Shown here in pieces: positions 1-8,066 of a DNA stretch of 53,510 nucleotides. How positions within the stretch are numbered: position 1 is the stretch's first letter; every line of letters starts with the position of its first letter. The stretch is from UMGS1484 sp045593325 (GTDB taxonomy: Bacteria; Bacillota; Clostridia; Oscillospirales; Acutalibacteraceae). A program made the translations under genes and the position numbers. Under the pieces are notes generated by a model. The model worked only from the letters and a program-made list of their open reading frames with translations. It ran no database searches and was not told the origin of the DNA. The DNA lies in the NCBI GenBank assembly GCA_045593325.1, contig JAZNWL010000068.1, forward strand, positions 1-53,510, in the 5' to 3' direction.

Positions 1-89
1 AATGAGCAGGGTTGCTAAGGACAATTATCATTAATAAAAACGGAATTTGGCACACAAATTCCCTGCTTGTGTGACAGTATAAGACAAAG

Positions 90-137
90 CTACCCGAAGA
101 AGAGAAAAACAAAACTCTTTTTCGGGTAGTTTTTTTA
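90..137 (+). terminator. Rho-independent terminator
   Basis: Stem CTACCCGAA / TTCGGGTAG, with a second inner AAGAG/CTCTT stem, followed by a run of seven T. It probably ends a transcript entering from the left of the window. Bases 1-89 hold no ORF I can support. Confidence 0.75.
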
Positions 138-140
138 TAT

Positions 141-341
141 AGTTATATTCTTTGCTGCGCAAAGAGTGATATGATTGCCGACGGCAATCGTGATATTAAA
201 ACCTACGGTTTTAGTGATATTTTATTCGCCTTTTAAAACTCGCAAAGCAAATAACACTCTTTTGGAAATATTTCGCCGTTGGCGAAGTATTCCAAAAGAA
301 TATCACTGCGAAGCAATATCACTCGCCGAAAGGCGAATAAA
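141..341. repeat. Hairpin array, TGATAT-linker family (copy 1)
   Basis: A chain of short perfect palindromes separated by the constant linker GTGATAT/ATATCAC. Examples are CTTTGCTGCGCAAAG, GATTGCCGACGGCAATC, AAAACCTACGGTTTT, TTCGCCGTTGGCGAA and TCGCCGAAAGGCGA. One unit is nested: CTCTTTTGGAA...TTCCAAAAGA encloses the TTCGCC hairpin. The loops are only 3-5 bases and arm sequences differ between units while the linker is kept. Related arrays lie at 19.3 kb, 21.6 kb and 50.8 kb. The short ORFs across it are by-products of the repeat. Confidence 0.8.
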
Positions 342-378
342 ACTGCCCAAGTGTCATTGAGGACACTTGGGCAACAGT
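342..378 (-). terminator. Terminator of the zinc-ribbon membrane gene
   Basis: Perfect 12-bp stem TGCCCAAGTGTC / GACACTTGGGCA. On the minus strand it is followed by GTTTTATT, directly downstream of the minus-strand gene at 403-990. Confidence 0.75.
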
Positions 379-402
379 TGGAGGGGTTTGTGTATGTAGG
401 AA

Positions 403-990
403 TTATTTTAACAACTTGATCTTACCGATAATGGGGAGTTCTTTTGCCTTGCCGGTGGCGGCATTGATAATGCCCAGCACCATCAAAGCCACGGGAACCA
501 GCCAAAGCAGACCCAGCACCCCGGTAAGGATGTTATAAATCACGCCTCGGGTGAATACGTAAGCCATGGTGATCCGCAGAGGGAATACGATTCTCAACAG
601 CAGGGTGAGAAGAATTTCCACAATGGCATAAGCCACTTCTAAAATGAACAGGTTCAGCCCTTGGTTGGCATGGAATTTGGCAAAACGGGAACCTTTTACC
701 GCAAAGGCAGGGATGAATACCAAAAAGCCGATGTATGCCAGAATGCCCATGACCTTGTGATTGGCAATGTCCTGAGGGTCGTGAGAGGCGGTTTCGTCGG
801 GAGTGTCGTTGATTTTCTTTACCTTGTTGATGGCGTCATCAAAAAAATCGGGTTGAGGAGCGGCGGCAGGTTGAGGTTGGGCCTGGGGAGCCGATTGTTC
901 CTGGGCAGGTTCAGCCTGGGCGGTGCCGCAGGCGGCGCAAAAACGAGCGGTGTCTTCCAGTTGGGTGCCGCATTGTTGACAGAATTTCAT
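403..990 (-). CDS. Zinc-ribbon membrane protein, DUF4870-like
   Basis: 195-residue protein with an N-terminal zinc ribbon (CQQC at residues 5-8 and CAAC at about 18-21), then a Q/P/A-rich linker to about residue 70. The C-terminal half is hydrophobic, with three likely membrane segments around residues 80-100, 110-135 and 150-180. The phrase FAKFHANQGLNLF is typical of DUF4870/Tic20-like membrane proteins. The start follows a good AGGAGG site. The role is unknown; soluble ribbon plus small membrane domain is common in Firmicutes. It appears monocistronic with its own terminator. Family placement is from memory of the motif. Confidence 0.8.
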   Translation of the reverse strand: MKFCQQCGTQLEDTARFCAACGTAQAEPAQEQSAPQAQPQPAAAPQPDFFDDAINKVKKINDTPDETASHDPQDIANHKVMGILAYIGFLVFIPAFAVKGSRFAKFHANQGLNLFILEVAYAIVEILLTLLLRIVFPLRITMAYVFTRGVIYNILTGVLGLLWLVPVALMVLGIINAATGKAKELPIIGKIKLLK

Positions 991-1071
991 GAGTGGTTCC
1001 TCCTGTTATTATAGTACCTTTATTTTACTTCTTTGGCAGAACTTTGTCAAGGAATTTATAACTACAAGAAG

Positions 1072-1100
1072 GGTGAGGCTTTCAAGAATGGTGCAGGATG
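1072..1100. repeat. 29-bp dispersed repeat, copy 1
   Basis: Matches 52955-52983 at 26 of 29 positions (core GAGGCTTTC-AGAAT-GTGCAGGATG). It lies just past the stop of the AraC gene and inside no supported gene. The stretch 991-1118 otherwise holds only the promoter region of the gene at 403-990. Confidence 0.6.
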
Positions 1101-1118
1101 TGATTTTCGGAAGCCTCA

Positions 1119-1922
1119 TTACGTTTTTTTCCGATATTGTGTGGGGGTACATCCAAAGTGTTGTTTGAATAACCGCAGGAAGTTGGATTGCGACCCGAAC
1201 CCCCCTTTTTGCCCGATCACCGCAATGGGCAGTTCGGTGTTCACCAGCAAGGTGCGGGCGTAGTTCAGCCGCAGTTCGGTGATAAAATCGGTGAGGCATT
1301 GTCCCGTTTCTTTGCGGAACAAGGCGCTGAAATAGTGGGGTTCGTAACCGCTTTCGGCGGCAATGCGGGAAAGGGTGAGTTTTTCCCGGAAGTGTTGGAA
1401 AATGTATTGCATGGACCCTTGAATGGCGGAGGAATAGTTTTGCCTGGGGGCAATGGTGTTTCTTGCCACCACCGTCAGCAGAAGATCCAGCAGTTCCCGA
1501 CGGGCTTTGGGGGCAAAGGAATCCTCCAGGGAAAGTTCCCGTTCCAGCATTAAGAACAGGGATTCCATGTGGGTCTTGTCCTCCCCGCTTGCCATACCGA
1601 ACAGATTGTCCCGACGGTTCAAAAACAGCCGTTGCCATTCGGGGGAAAGCAAAGATTCGTCAAAGGAGATATTCACAATGGTCAAAGAATCTTTGGCATA
1701 TACCCAGTGGAAGTCAATGGGGGTCACCAGATAAAAAGCACCGGGTTTCAATTCGTACACACTGCCGTTTAAACTTTGTTCCCCTTCTCCTGCCAGCACC
1801 ATTTCCAATTCGTAATAATTGTGCAAATGAAGCAGGGTTTTTCCCCGCCATTCCCGCCGTGTTAAGGTGATGTGAGTGTCGGGATCGATGTACTCTTTGG
1901 CATGAAATAGAATTTTTTCCAT
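1119..1922 (-). CDS. AraC-family transcriptional regulator
   Basis: 267 residues. The N-terminal half (about 1-140) is a cupin-like sugar-sensing domain (LHLHNYYELEMVLAGEG, then GAFYLVTPIDFHW). The C-terminal 100 residues are an AraC double helix-turn-helix: the first helix pair is around LTLSRIAAESGYEPHYFSALF, and the second ends in the family signature SNFLRLFKQHFGCTPTQYRK. It is transcribed divergently from the alpha-mannosidase operon across a gap of about 100 bp, so it is very probably the local activator responding to a mannoside-derived ligand. That ligand is inferred from context only. Confidence 0.93.
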   Translation of the reverse strand: MEKILFHAKEYIDPDTHITLTRREWRGKTLLHLHNYYELEMVLAGEGEQSLNGSVYELKPGAFYLVTPIDFHWVYAKDSLTIVNISFDESLLSPEWQRLFLNRRDNLFGMASGEDKTHMESLFLMLERELSLEDSFAPKARRELLDLLLTVVARNTIAPRQNYSSAIQGSMQYIFQHFREKLTLSRIAAESGYEPHYFSALFRKETGQCLTDFITELRLNYARTLLVNTELPIAVIGQKGGFGSQSNFLRLFKQHFGCTPTQYRKKT

Positions 1923-2019
1923 AAAATCATCCTAAAAAATTAAAATATAAGAGTTTTTGCTAAAAAACTGCAACCTTTTCCTTTGTAATTTATTATATAA
2001 TAAAATCGAGGTGAATGCA
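1923..2019 (+). promoter_or_regulatory. Divergent promoter region, AraC / mannosidase
   Basis: AT-rich 97-bp gap between divergent starts. A TATAAT -10 box lies at 1996-2001 for the mannosidase operon, but no good -35 box sits 17 bp upstream, as expected for an activator-dependent promoter. The ribosome site CGAGGTG at 2008-2014 fixes the mannosidase start at 2020. Confidence 0.55.
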
Positions 2020-4416
2020 ATGGGCAAACAGTTTTTTTGTGTAGGAAATGGCCATTTGGACCCAATGTGGCTGTGGCGCTGGCAGGAAGGCAGCTGTGAA
2101 GTAAAGGCTACCATCGGCAGTGCTTTGGACCGTATGAAGGAATATCCCGAGTTCAAATTCGTTTGTTCTTCGGCTTTGGTATATGAATGGATCGAAGAGT
2201 TTGACCCCAAAATGTTTGAAGAGATCAAACAACGGGTGGCAGAAGGCCGCTTTATTATTGTAGGGGGTCAATACGTGCAACCCGACTGTAACTTGCCCTC
2301 GGGGGAAAGTTTTGCACGGCACAGTTTATATTCCCAACGGTATTTCTACGAAAAATTCGGAAAAATTGCCCGCACCGGCTATAACGTAGACTCTTTCGGT
2401 CATAACGGCATGTTGCCTCAGATCCTCAAAAAATCCGGTATGAACAATTACGTGTTTATGCGTCCCGGCAATCATGAAAAAGATCTGCCCGGTCAACTGT
2501 TCCGCTGGGTTTCTCCCGACGGGTCCAGCGTGCTTGCCGCCCGTCTTTCCGACCCTTACTGTAAAAAATCCCAAAACAGTGAGGAAATGGACGAACATAT
2601 CAACAACACCATCGACCACGACCCTGTGAACGATGAACTGTTTTTCTTCTACGGTGTTGGCAATCACGGCGGCGGCCCCACCAAAAAGAACATAGAAATG
2701 ATTTTAGAGGCTCGGAAAAACCACCCCGACATGGAATTTATCTTTTCGGACGTCACCGACCTGTTTGAACGCATTGAATATAAAAAAGACAGTCTTCCCG
2801 TTCTGGAAGACGATCTGCAATATCACGCCATCGGCTGTTATTCCACCCTGTCGGAAGTGAAAAACGCTGTCCGCCGCGGGGAATGTGCCATGACCGCCGC
2901 AGAACATTTCGCTATGTTGGCAAAGGTTTGCTGTGACAAACCCCTGCCTGACGATAAAATCATGAAAACTGCCTGGAAAGACGTGCTGTTCAGCCACTTC
3001 CACGACAGTTTGGGCGGTTGCTCCATTAAAATTGCCCACGACGATACCTTGCACATGCTGTCCGAAAGCCGTGCGGTAGCCGCCCGTGTGGAAAACAACG
3101 CTTTGCAAACCATCTCCTGGCAGGTGGACACCTGCGATGCTTCCAAGGGTATCCCCGTGATGTTCTTCAACCCCCATGGCTTTGGGGTGGATACCGTTGC
3201 TCAAGTGGTGGTGGAAGAAGGCAATGCCATTTATGATGAACAAGGAAATCAGGTGCCCTGTCAGGTGGTTCGTGCCGACGCTCACCTGGTATTCAAAAAG
3301 GATATGGCGTTCCGGGTGCAGGTGCCTCCTTTGGGGTATAAGACCTACTACGTTCGTCCTGTGGAAGAATTCCCCACCTTTGAAAGTTCTTTGAACATTG
3401 AAAATAACGTGCTGGAAAATGCCGATTACCGTTTGGAATTCGAAGGTCACACCGGGTACATCACCCGTTTTTACGACAAGAAACGGGAAAAGGAATTGCT
3501 TTCGGGCTACGGCGCTTTGCCTGTGGTGATTGACGAATACGGGTACGACACCTGGGCTCACGGCAAAACCACCTTTGACCGTGAGATCGCCCGTTTTGCC
3601 GACGCTACCGTAAGCATTGTGGAACAAGGTCCCGTGCGTTGCACCATGAAGGTGGTCAGCCGTTATAATGATTCCACCCTGACCCAATATTTCACTCTTA
3701 CCGAAACGGGCGCTCCCCGGGTTCGTGTGGTGGCAGACTGGCATGAAAAACACAAAATGCTGAAACTCCGCTACGAAACCGCCCTGGAAACTCCCAAGGC
3801 TTACTACGAAATTCCCTTTGGGGTGAAAGAACGGGAAGCCGACGGCAAAGAATATCCCGGCCTTATGTGGCAGGCCCTGCGCAGTGGGGAAGAAGGTCTT
3901 GCCATTCTCAACGACGGAAAATACAGTTTCTCCGCCAAAGGCAGTGCCATGGATATCACAGTGCTTCGTTCTCCTTATTATAACGATCACTGCGCCGAAG
4001 AAGATCCTGAAGGCATCTTCACCGAACAAGGGATTCAGGAATTTAAATATGAACTTATGCCTTTGACCCAAAAGGGCTGGGGAAAAGTGGTGCAAAAGGC
4101 TCGCCTGCTGAACACCCCCTTAACGTCTGTAATCGAAAACAACCATAAAGGCACCTTGCCCACCGAAAACTCGGTGCTGAATATTGAAGAAGATAACATC
4201 ATTCTTTCGGCATTCAAACGCTCCGAAGACGGTACGGGACTGGTGGTTCGTGCCTACGAAACCGACGGGGTGGAAACGGTTGCTCACATCAGCGGGGCGG
4301 CGTTGCCGGTTCCCTTGGAAGCCACCTTTACTCCCTATTCGGTGAACACCTATTACCTGGCTGACGGGGCGGACACCTGGAAAGAAATCAACTTCATTGA
4401 AATGGATGAAATCTAA
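2020..4416 (+). CDS. Alpha-mannosidase, glycoside hydrolase family 38
   Basis: 798 residues starting at the ATG behind CGAGGTG; an in-frame ATG 21 codons upstream has no ribosome site. GH38 signatures are clear: the zinc-site motif HLDPMWLWRW at residues 13-22, the nucleophile region YNVDSFGHNGMLPQIL at about 125-140, and HFHDSLGG at about 326-333. The C-terminal half is beta-sandwich rich. No signal peptide is visible, so it acts in the cytoplasm, releasing mannose from imported mannosides or N-glycan fragments. First gene of a mannoside operon with a ROK kinase 11 bp downstream. GH38 enzymes include broad-specificity bacterial types; linkage preference cannot be read here. Confidence 0.93.
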   Translation: MGKQFFCVGNGHLDPMWLWRWQEGSCEVKATIGSALDRMKEYPEFKFVCSSALVYEWIEEFDPKMFEEIKQRVAEGRFIIVGGQYVQPDCNLPSGESFARHSLYSQRYFYEKFGKIARTGYNVDSFGHNGMLPQILKKSGMNNYVFMRPGNHEKDLPGQLFRWVSPDGSSVLAARLSDPYCKKSQNSEEMDEHINNTIDHDPVNDELFFFYGVGNHGGGPTKKNIEMILEARKNHPDMEFIFSDVTDLFERIEYKKDSLPVLEDDLQYHAIGCYSTLSEVKNAVRRGECAMTAAEHFAMLAKVCCDKPLPDDKIMKTAWKDVLFSHFHDSLGGCSIKIAHDDTLHMLSESRAVAARVENNALQTISWQVDTCDASKGIPVMFFNPHGFGVDTVAQVVVEEGNAIYDEQGNQVPCQVVRADAHLVFKKDMAFRVQVPPLGYKTYYVRPVEEFPTFESSLNIENNVLENADYRLEFEGHTGYITRFYDKKREKELLSGYGALPVVIDEYGYDTWAHGKTTFDREIARFADATVSIVEQGPVRCTMKVVSRYNDSTLTQYFTLTETGAPRVRVVADWHEKHKMLKLRYETALETPKAYYEIPFGVKEREADGKEYPGLMWQALRSGEEGLAILNDGKYSFSAKGSAMDITVLRSPYYNDHCAEEDPEGIFTEQGIQEFKYELMPLTQKGWGKVVQKARLLNTPLTSVIENNHKGTLPTENSVLNIEEDNIILSAFKRSEDGTGLVVRAYETDGVETVAHISGAALPVPLEATFTPYSVNTYYLADGADTWKEINFIEMDEI

Positions 4417-4427
4417 AGGAGTCTGTC

Positions 4428-5384
4428 ATGGCAAAGGAATTGATTTTAGGGTTTGACATCGGCGGAACCAAATGTGCCGTGATCACCGCCCTGCGGGACG
4501 GGGATGACATTACCCTGTTGAAAAAAGAAAAATGCCCCACCGATACCACCATTGCTCCCCAGAAAATGATTGAAAAACTCATGGACATGGCAGACGGGAT
4601 CCTGGATGAAAAACCCGCCGCCATCGGGATTTCCTGCGGGGGACCGTTGGACCCGGACAAGGGCATTATTATGAGTCCTCCCAACCTGCCCGGCTGGGAC
4701 GACGTACATATTACAGAACAGATCGGCGCCCGTTACGGGGTGCCTGTGAAACTGCAGAACGATGCCAACGCCTGTGCCGTTGCCGAATGGAAATTCGGCG
4801 CGGGGAAGGGCTGTAAAAATATGGTATTTATGACCTTTGGTACAGGGCTGGGTGCAGGGCTGATCTTAGACGGCAAACTGTACAGCGGTACCAACGGCAA
4901 TGCCGGGGAATTAGGTCATATTCGTCTTGACAAATTCGGCCCGGTAGGGTATGGTAAAAGTGGGTCCTTTGAAGGGTTCTGTTCCGGGGGCGGCATTGCC
5001 CAGTTGGGATATCAGAAAGCCCTGGAAAAGGTCCAGATGGGTGAATACCCTGCTTACTTCCAAAAAGGGTTTACGCCTGCTGACGTTACCGCCAAAACCG
5101 TTGGGGACGCCGCTGACGCAGGGGACGAAACCGCAAGGGAAGTGTACCGCATTTGCGGGGAGTATTTAGGCAAGGGCCTTTCGATACTCATTGATATTTT
5201 AAACCCCCAAGTCATTGTCATCGGCAGTATTTTTACCCGAAGCCGTAACCTGCTGTGGGATGCCTGCAAGAAAGAGATCCACCGTGAGGCCCTTTCCCTT
5301 TCGGCAGAATGCTGTCAGGTGGTGCCCGCGGTGCTGGGGGAACAAATCGGAGATTACGCCGCCATTGCTACGGCGCTGTTGTGA
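4428..5384 (+). CDS. ROK-family sugar kinase
   Basis: 318 residues. N-terminal phosphate loop LGFDIGGTKCAV (4-15), sugar-binding segment LQNDANACAVAEWKFGAGKG (about 104-123), then FGTGLGAGLILDGKLYSG and the ROK signature region GNAGELGHIRL with the conserved Glu-His. The C-terminal ROK Cys cluster is not obvious, although FCSGGG is present. It sits between a GH38 mannosidase and a SIS isomerase, with starts spaced for one transcript, so a mannose or N-acetylmannosamine/hexose kinase is likely. The kinase call is firm; the substrate is inferred. Confidence 0.9.
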   Translation: MAKELILGFDIGGTKCAVITALRDGDDITLLKKEKCPTDTTIAPQKMIEKLMDMADGILDEKPAAIGISCGGPLDPDKGIIMSPPNLPGWDDVHITEQIGARYGVPVKLQNDANACAVAEWKFGAGKGCKNMVFMTFGTGLGAGLILDGKLYSGTNGNAGELGHIRLDKFGPVGYGKSGSFEGFCSGGGIAQLGYQKALEKVQMGEYPAYFQKGFTPADVTAKTVGDAADAGDETAREVYRICGEYLGKGLSILIDILNPQVIVIGSIFTRSRNLLWDACKKEIHREALSLSAECCQVVPAVLGEQIGDYAAIATALL

Positions 5385-5394
5385 GGTGAAAACG

Positions 5395-6021
5395 ATGCTT
5401 CATGAATTATTACAACGCTATCCTCAACTGGAAGGGTGCAAAGATGCCATTGTGAAAGCAAAAGACGCTTTGATCGCCTGTTATGAACAGGGGGGTCAGG
5501 TGATGATCTGCGGAAACGGCGGCAGTTGTGCCGACGCTGACCATATTGTTGGGGAACTGATGAAAGGTTTTTTGAAACTTCGCCCTTTGAGCGAAGAACA
5601 AAAGCAGGCCATGAAACAAAACACCGATCTGGTGGACGATGAACTGCTTGCCAAACTGCAAGGGGGCTTGCCTGCCTTTTCCCTTCCTTCCATGACCGCT
5701 TTAAACTCGGCATTCTGTAACGACGTTGACCCGGAACTGATTTATGCCCAACCCATTATGGCTATGGGGCGAGGCGGGGATATTCTCATTGCCATCAGTA
5801 CCTCGGGGAACTCCAAAAACGTGTTTGGTGCCGTGAAGGTTGCCAAAGCCCTGGGGATGACGGTTATCGGTCTTACCGGTGCAGGGGGCGGAAAGCTGAA
5901 AGAACACGCCACCGTTGCGGTTTGTGTGCCCGAAACCGAAACCTTTAAAATTCAGGAACTCCATTTGCCGGTGTACCATTACCTGTGCGCGGCGGTGGAA
6001 GCCCATTTCTTCTCGGAATAA
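5395..6021 (+). CDS. SIS-domain sugar-phosphate isomerase, GmhA-like
   Basis: 208 residues, start chosen at the ATG behind GAGGTGAAAACG, 10 bp after the kinase stop; a longer in-frame ORF would overlap the kinase. SIS signatures are MICGNGGSCADADHIVGELMKGF (residues about 38-60) and GDILIAISTSGNSKNVFGA (about 126-144). This most resembles the phosphoheptose isomerase branch. Here it probably acts on a sugar phosphate made by the upstream ROK kinase rather than in LPS heptose synthesis, since nothing else for heptose is present. The substrate is uncertain. Confidence 0.85.
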   Translation: MLHELLQRYPQLEGCKDAIVKAKDALIACYEQGGQVMICGNGGSCADADHIVGELMKGFLKLRPLSEEQKQAMKQNTDLVDDELLAKLQGGLPAFSLPSMTALNSAFCNDVDPELIYAQPIMAMGRGGDILIAISTSGNSKNVFGAVKVAKALGMTVIGLTGAGGGKLKEHATVAVCVPETETFKIQELHLPVYHYLCAAVEAHFFSE

Positions 6022-6084
6022 TCCAAACCTTCGGTTTGGTTTGCTCAATACAAATTCTGTAAAAAATGAAAGGAGTTTTTTCTC

Positions 6085-7848
6085 ATGAAAAAAGCAATTC
6101 GTTTGATTAGCCTGCTGATGGCATTGCTGCTGGTAGGCTCCCTGTTTGCGGGTTGTGACGACGAAGAAGCCGAAAGCCCCACTGACGTTGTGAATTCGGT
6201 TGTTTCCACTCCCGACCCTGTGGTTATCGTAACCGATGATGACGACCCCTATGAAATCAAACAAGACAAAGACGGCAAAGACCTGGTAATTCTGGTGCCT
6301 GAAGATGACGGCAGCATCACCATGGAAGTTGCTGAAAAAACCACTCTGGAAACTTTCCTGACCTGCGTTACTGCCAAAGAAGGCTACACCATCCGTGTGT
6401 TGGATGCCGAAGGCAAAGAAGTAACCGACATGAAAACCGTGATTGCCACCGCTATGAAATTTGAAGTGGTGAAAGACGGGGAAGACACTGCCGCCGTTTC
6501 TTTGGCTGTTCGTGTGATCACCCAGGCTGAAATTTCCTCCAAAATAGAAGAACAAAGCCGTGTGGATACCATTGTAAAACCTGAAAACCCCGGTTCTAAA
6601 GATGACACTTCCAAAGACACTTCCTCCACTTCTGTGGACAACACTCCCAAAACCGAAGTGAAATTGCTGTCTGTTTGGAATTCCAGCTACAACGATACTT
6701 CCAATCTGGCAAAAACCTGGCAAGCCACTTTGAAAAACATTGAAAAACATAAACATTACAAAACCACCGTTGATTCTTTGGATGCCAACTCTGCTGTGGA
6801 CTTGATCGTTAAAGAAGTTATGGCAGGGAAAGCTTCTGCTGACGTTTACGAAATTTCCTTGGCTATGTGCCGTAACGTTGCCAAGAGCAAGGCTGCCGCC
6901 AACTGGTTGGATTCCAAAACCTTGAATTTCTCTGCTGTACAAAACGGCGGTACCCAAGCTGTTACCTTCGGCAAAAAATGCTACGGTATTGCTTTGAACG
7001 GTACTTCCGGGGTTGTTACCGGGGTTATGTACAACAAAGATCTGATCAAAAAATACGCTCCCGAATACGATCTTCAAAAATTGTATAAAGAAAACAAATG
7101 GGATTTCGATGCTTTCCGTGAAGTTGCAAAACTTTGTACCCGCGACATCGACGGGGACAACAAAACCGATATCTACGGTGTGACTTCCAACACCAACATC
7201 ATCGGGATCATGCTGACCTCCAACGCCGGCGGTACTGCTTTGATGAAAAACGGCAGAGTAGAAGCTACCATGTGTAACAATGCCGGGATTGCTGCTTTGG
7301 AATTCTGCAAAGACTTGTATAAAACCGACAGAAGCTGGAAATATTATGCTGACATCAAAACTGCTGTTTCCGCTTTCTGCACCGGTAACTATGCTATGCT
7401 GGCTACCAACCTGTACTTCTATTCTGAAGTTGCTCCCAATGCTAACTTCAAGTTCGACTATGTGCATGCTCCCATGGGCCCCGACTACGGCAAATATGTT
7501 GACGCTGTTTATGACTGCTCCTTGTACGTAGTTCCCAAAACCAAAGAAAACCGTTTGGATGAACTGGGCACCTGGATCAACCACATTTCTTCCATTTCCG
7601 GGAAACTTCTCAACATCGAATCCAAGAAAATGGCTTTGAACGGTTTCAGCCAAGAAGCTATTGACATTATGTTGTGGTGCAAAAACAACATGCAAGCCGA
7701 CTTCTCCACCGGTGCATTCAGTGGTACCATTGCCAGCCAGGTTGACAGCTCCGTAACTTCCGCTTCCAAATCTCCCTCTAAAGTTATGAACGCTATCAAA
7801 ACTGCTGCACAAAAAGAAGTAGACGACTTCTACGCCAATATGTATTGA
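6085..7848 (+). CDS. Extracellular solute-binding lipoprotein with extra N-terminal domain
   Basis: 587 residues. Lipoprotein signal with lipobox LFAGC (Cys about 23). Residues about 45-150 form a domain that also occurs in the small lipoprotein at 16571-16996 (PY-I...L..P.-DGS..MEVA..TT.E.F). After a Ser/Thr/Asp linker (about 165-190) comes a family 1 solute-binding protein domain (VVTGVMYNKDLIKKY, then NAGGTALMKNGR, then FCTGNYAMLATNLY). It is likely the binding component of an ABC importer for mannosides, following the mannosidase-kinase-isomerase genes by 63 bp. No permease or ATPase gene is adjacent. The long terminal linker suggests cell-surface tethering. Confidence 0.85.
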   Translation: MKKAIRLISLLMALLLVGSLFAGCDDEEAESPTDVVNSVVSTPDPVVIVTDDDDPYEIKQDKDGKDLVILVPEDDGSITMEVAEKTTLETFLTCVTAKEGYTIRVLDAEGKEVTDMKTVIATAMKFEVVKDGEDTAAVSLAVRVITQAEISSKIEEQSRVDTIVKPENPGSKDDTSKDTSSTSVDNTPKTEVKLLSVWNSSYNDTSNLAKTWQATLKNIEKHKHYKTTVDSLDANSAVDLIVKEVMAGKASADVYEISLAMCRNVAKSKAAANWLDSKTLNFSAVQNGGTQAVTFGKKCYGIALNGTSGVVTGVMYNKDLIKKYAPEYDLQKLYKENKWDFDAFREVAKLCTRDIDGDNKTDIYGVTSNTNIIGIMLTSNAGGTALMKNGRVEATMCNNAGIAALEFCKDLYKTDRSWKYYADIKTAVSAFCTGNYAMLATNLYFYSEVAPNANFKFDYVHAPMGPDYGKYVDAVYDCSLYVVPKTKENRLDELGTWINHISSISGKLLNIESKKMALNGFSQEAIDIMLWCKNNMQADFSTGAFSGTIASQVDSSVTSASKSPSKVMNAIKTAAQKEVDDFYANMY

Positions 7849-7888
7849 TCATTACCATCTCCTTTCTTGTCCCTCGGAGGAACACGTT

Positions 7889-7915
7889 ATGTGTCCCCCC
7901 GGGGGGCATATTTTT
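7889..7915 (+). terminator. Terminator after the mannoside operon
   Basis: G/C-rich palindrome GCCCCCC/GGGGGGC-type hairpin followed by ATATTTTTC, 40 bp past the binding-protein stop. Confidence 0.6.
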
Positions 7916-7998
7916 CAGGGAAGAAGTAAGAGGGAAGAAGGAAGAAGTTAAGTTTTCCCTTAACCTTTTGGTCAACTGTATTTGAACAAACAGCATTA

Positions 7999-8050
7999 AA
8001 AAAGGAACGGTAGAGCAATGCATATAAGCAATGCTTTACCGTTCCTTTTT
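7999..8050. terminator. Bidirectional terminator
   Basis: Long stem GGAACGGTA-GCAATGC / GCATTGC-TACCGTTCC with an A run before and a T run after, lying between converging transcripts of the binding-protein operon and manA. Confidence 0.9.
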
Positions 8051-8066
8051 CTATATCAATGAATAT

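Noticed and set aside
175..360. 61-codon plus-strand ORF
   Set aside because: Translation of the hairpin array, with repeated motifs coming from the palindromes.
2704..4095. 463-codon minus-strand open frame
   Set aside because: Antisense shadow of the GH38 gene with the same His/Phe/Gly-rich composition and no recognisable motif.
5701..7812. 703-codon minus-strand open frame
   Set aside because: Antisense to the SIS isomerase and the binding lipoprotein. It has no ribosome site, and its His/Phe/Gly/Val-rich product is typical of reverse-frame shadows in this codon usage.
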